A DNA stretch of 8,989 nucleotides from contig DCID01000035.1 in assembly GCA_002315745.1 (NCBI GenBank), positions 1 through 8,989 of the forward strand, read 5' to 3'. Below the pieces are notes generated by a model. That model did no database searches. It had not been told where the DNA came from and worked only from the letters and a program-made list of their open reading frames with translations. Below, piece after piece: positions 7,642 to 8,989 of the stretch. The position numbers and the translations under genes were made by a program. The stretch's first letter is position 1, and each line of letters starts with the position of its first letter. The DNA comes from Bacteroidales bacterium UBA1735 (GTDB lineage Bacteria; Bacteroidota; Bacteroidia; Bacteroidales; Paludibacteraceae).

Positions 7642-8699
7642 TGAAGGCGAATATTCAACATAGGACGAGAGTGGTGCTCATGGCACTGATGATAGGGTTG
7701 CCCCTATTGTCGGTGGCGCAGACGCGTGTGCTCAATGAATATTCGAAGGCCAAGAAGATCACCAGTTCTATTCCGGAGAATAGAGTGAACAATGCGGGTT
7801 TGCGTACGACGGCCTACGATGGCATACACCATCTCGTTGGTTTACATATCGATGGTGGCTATTCCGCGTTACTCAGTACCTATCCGGTGCTAAGCAGTAG
7901 TCCTGGTGGCTATGGACTGGGCTTTGGATTGGATTATGCGTACCTGCATAAGAAGTTAATCGTTCAGACGGGGTTGAGTTTTAGATGGCAAGATGTGAGC
8001 AATTATGTTCGAAACGATTCGATTATTGTGCCTGGGCTCGTCGATTCGGATAATAAGACGCCGTTCACCTTGCGTTACGATTTTACCAATCAAACGGATC
8101 AGGCACGGACACTGTATGTCCAGTTACCTATTCTGGTAGGAACATACTTTGGTGGATTCTATTTCCTCTTGGGAACCAAACTGAGTATGGCCTTGGCGGG
8201 CAACTCGGTGACGCATACCACAATCTCGACGACGGGAACATACAACCGATATATTGATATCTTAGAGGAAATGGATAACCATGGTTTCCGTAAGGAGGTG
8301 GAAGAACATTATACGGGCGATCGACTCAAACTGCGATTCGATATCATGGCCTATGGCGAATTGGGTTACGAATGGGAAATGAGCAACTATGGCAAGAAGG
8401 GCTACAAGAAACAGACCGCCAAAGATCGTCGTTTCCGTCTGTCCGCTTTTGCCGAAGTGGGACTGATGAATATCTGCCCTCGTACGGATAATGAACGCTA
8501 TATCATACCCGAATCTACGCGCTACGATTTCTCCACTTTCACGGTTAACCCTGTAGCGAGCACGAAAGATATGTGGGATTTTAAGTTGCATAACCTCACG
8601 GCTGGTATCAAGTTGTCGTTCTTCTTCTTCGGAATACAGACGACAGAGAAGTGTATCCTATGCGGCGCATTGGGTGATGAGATTCGGATGAAGGAATAA
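7641..8699 (+). CDS. Outer-membrane beta-barrel protein coupled to the giant surface protein
   Basis: This 352-residue protein has a signal peptide (core VVLMALMIGLPLL, cleavage after SVA before Q27), a short periplasmic-like segment (about 27-60), and then alternating amphipathic strands with aromatic ends, for example HLVGLHIDGGYSALL, GLGFGLDYAYLHKKLIVQTGL, LYVQLPILVGTYFGGFYFLLG, RLSAFAEVGLMNI and the near-terminal HNLTAGIKLSFFFF. That pattern fits a small Bacteroidota barrel of the OMP_b-brl / PorT-like class. The GTG start at 7641 is preferred over ATG 7680 because it supplies the basic n-region (K2, H7, R8, R10), and it overlaps the upstream TAG by one base, indicating coupling. It lacks the QDPQFSQYMFN and NPAYAG signatures of PorP/SprF. 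After the last strand comes an unusual tail holding CILC (338-341). Its role as partner, anchor or export helper of the giant protein is inferred from gene order. Confidence 0.8.
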   Translation: MKANIQHRTRVVLMALMIGLPLLSVAQTRVLNEYSKAKKITSSIPENRVNNAGLRTTAYDGIHHLVGLHIDGGYSALLSTYPVLSSSPGGYGLGFGLDYAYLHKKLIVQTGLSFRWQDVSNYVRNDSIIVPGLVDSDNKTPFTLRYDFTNQTDQARTLYVQLPILVGTYFGGFYFLLGTKLSMALAGNSVTHTTISTTGTYNRYIDILEEMDNHGFRKEVEEHYTGDRLKLRFDIMAYGELGYEWEMSNYGKKGYKKQTAKDRRFRLSAFAEVGLMNICPRTDNERYIIPESTRYDFSTFTVNPVASTKDMWDFKLHNLTAGIKLSFFFFGIQTTEKCILCGALGDEIRMKE

Positions 8700-8723
8700 G
8701 AAATATGATAATATAGATTAGAT

Positions 8724-8989
8724 ATGTTTGATAATTTAAGTGAACGATTAGAACGAAGTTTTAAGATTCTTAAAGGCGAAGGCCGAATTACGGAGATTAA
8801 TATTGCGGAGACCGTGAAGGATATCCGTAAGGCGCTATTAGAGGCCGATGTGAACTACAAGACCGCTAAACAGTTTACCGATAGTGTCAAGGAGAAAGCA
8901 TTGGGTCAGAACGTCATGACCAGTGTCAAACCCGGACAACTGATGGTGAAGATCACCCATGATGAGTTAGCGGAATTGATGGGATCGGA
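8724..8989 (+). CDS. ffh: Signal recognition particle GTPase Ffh, N-terminal part (3'-truncated by the window)
   Basis: The 88 complete codons present read as the N domain of Ffh: MFDNLSERLERSFKILKGEG, then the ITEINIAETVKDIRKALLEADVN stretch typical of the four-helix bundle. Ffh binds 4.5S RNA and signal sequences on ribosomes and docks with FtsY at the inner membrane. The G-domain GTP motifs and the methionine-rich M domain lie beyond the window. ATG 8724 is the only sensible start, since the ATG at 8704 runs into TAG within a few codons. It begins 24 bases after the barrel gene's stop, with no terminator and no convincing promoter between, so it may be read through from the surface operon or have a promoter inside the barrel gene. 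Confidence 0.93.
   Translation, partial: MFDNLSERLERSFKILKGEGRITEINIAETVKDIRKALLEADVNYKTAKQFTDSVKEKALGQNVMTSVKPGQLMVKITHDELAELMGS

Noticed and set aside
7641..8699. Barrel as a PorP/SprF family member
   Set aside because: The N-terminal QDPQFSQYMFN-type and NPAYAG-type signatures are absent.
8723..8730. TATGTTTG matching the TAnnTTTG promoter element at the ffh start
   Set aside because: It overlaps the ATG, has no TTTG about 20 bases upstream (8699-8702 is AGAA), and transcription from it would begin inside the coding sequence.

Overview
The window looks like part of a Bacteroidota chromosome, probably order Bacteroidales. The evidence is a TTTG / TAnnTTTG promoter of the Bacteroides type, no Shine-Dalgarno sequences before the genes, a ClpB and Ffh that read like Bacteroidota proteins, and a giant secreted protein with a type IX secretion (T9SS) C-terminal sorting domain. 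Genus cannot be set from this sequence. All four genes are on the + strand.

Layout: (1) 1-492 is the 3' end of clpB, a disaggregating chaperone, closed by a perfect 12-bp-stem intrinsic terminator (509-548). (2) Directly against the terminator is a well-formed Bacteroidota promoter (550-581) with a very short leader. (3) 604-7641 encodes a 2345-residue cell-surface or secreted protein: signal peptide, IgGFc-binding-type N-terminal region, about 17 cysteine-anchored 'CDSI' repeats of 50-95 residues, a short Ig-like module, and a T9SS type A-like sorting domain. (4) 7641-8699 encodes a 352-residue outer-membrane beta-barrel protein whose GTG start overlaps the giant gene's stop codon by one base, so the two are very probably translationally coupled. 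(5) After 24 bases with no visible terminator, 8724-8989 is the 5' end of ffh, the SRP GTPase.

Reading: two housekeeping genes flank an accessory two-gene surface module. I infer that the giant protein crosses the inner membrane by Sec, forms disulfides in the periplasm, leaves through the T9SS, and is exposed at the surface with the co-made barrel as a possible partner or anchor. The repeats hold about 77 matches to the Bacteroidota O-glycosylation motif D(S/T)(A/I/L/V/M/T), against one in the first 490 residues, so the stalk is a candidate for dense glycosylation. Base composition is patchy inside the giant gene, with rows near 25-38% GC in the N-terminal domain against 50-55% in much of the repeats, which suggests a mosaic or recombined history. 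No RNA genes, insertion sequences, CRISPR arrays or attachment sites were seen.
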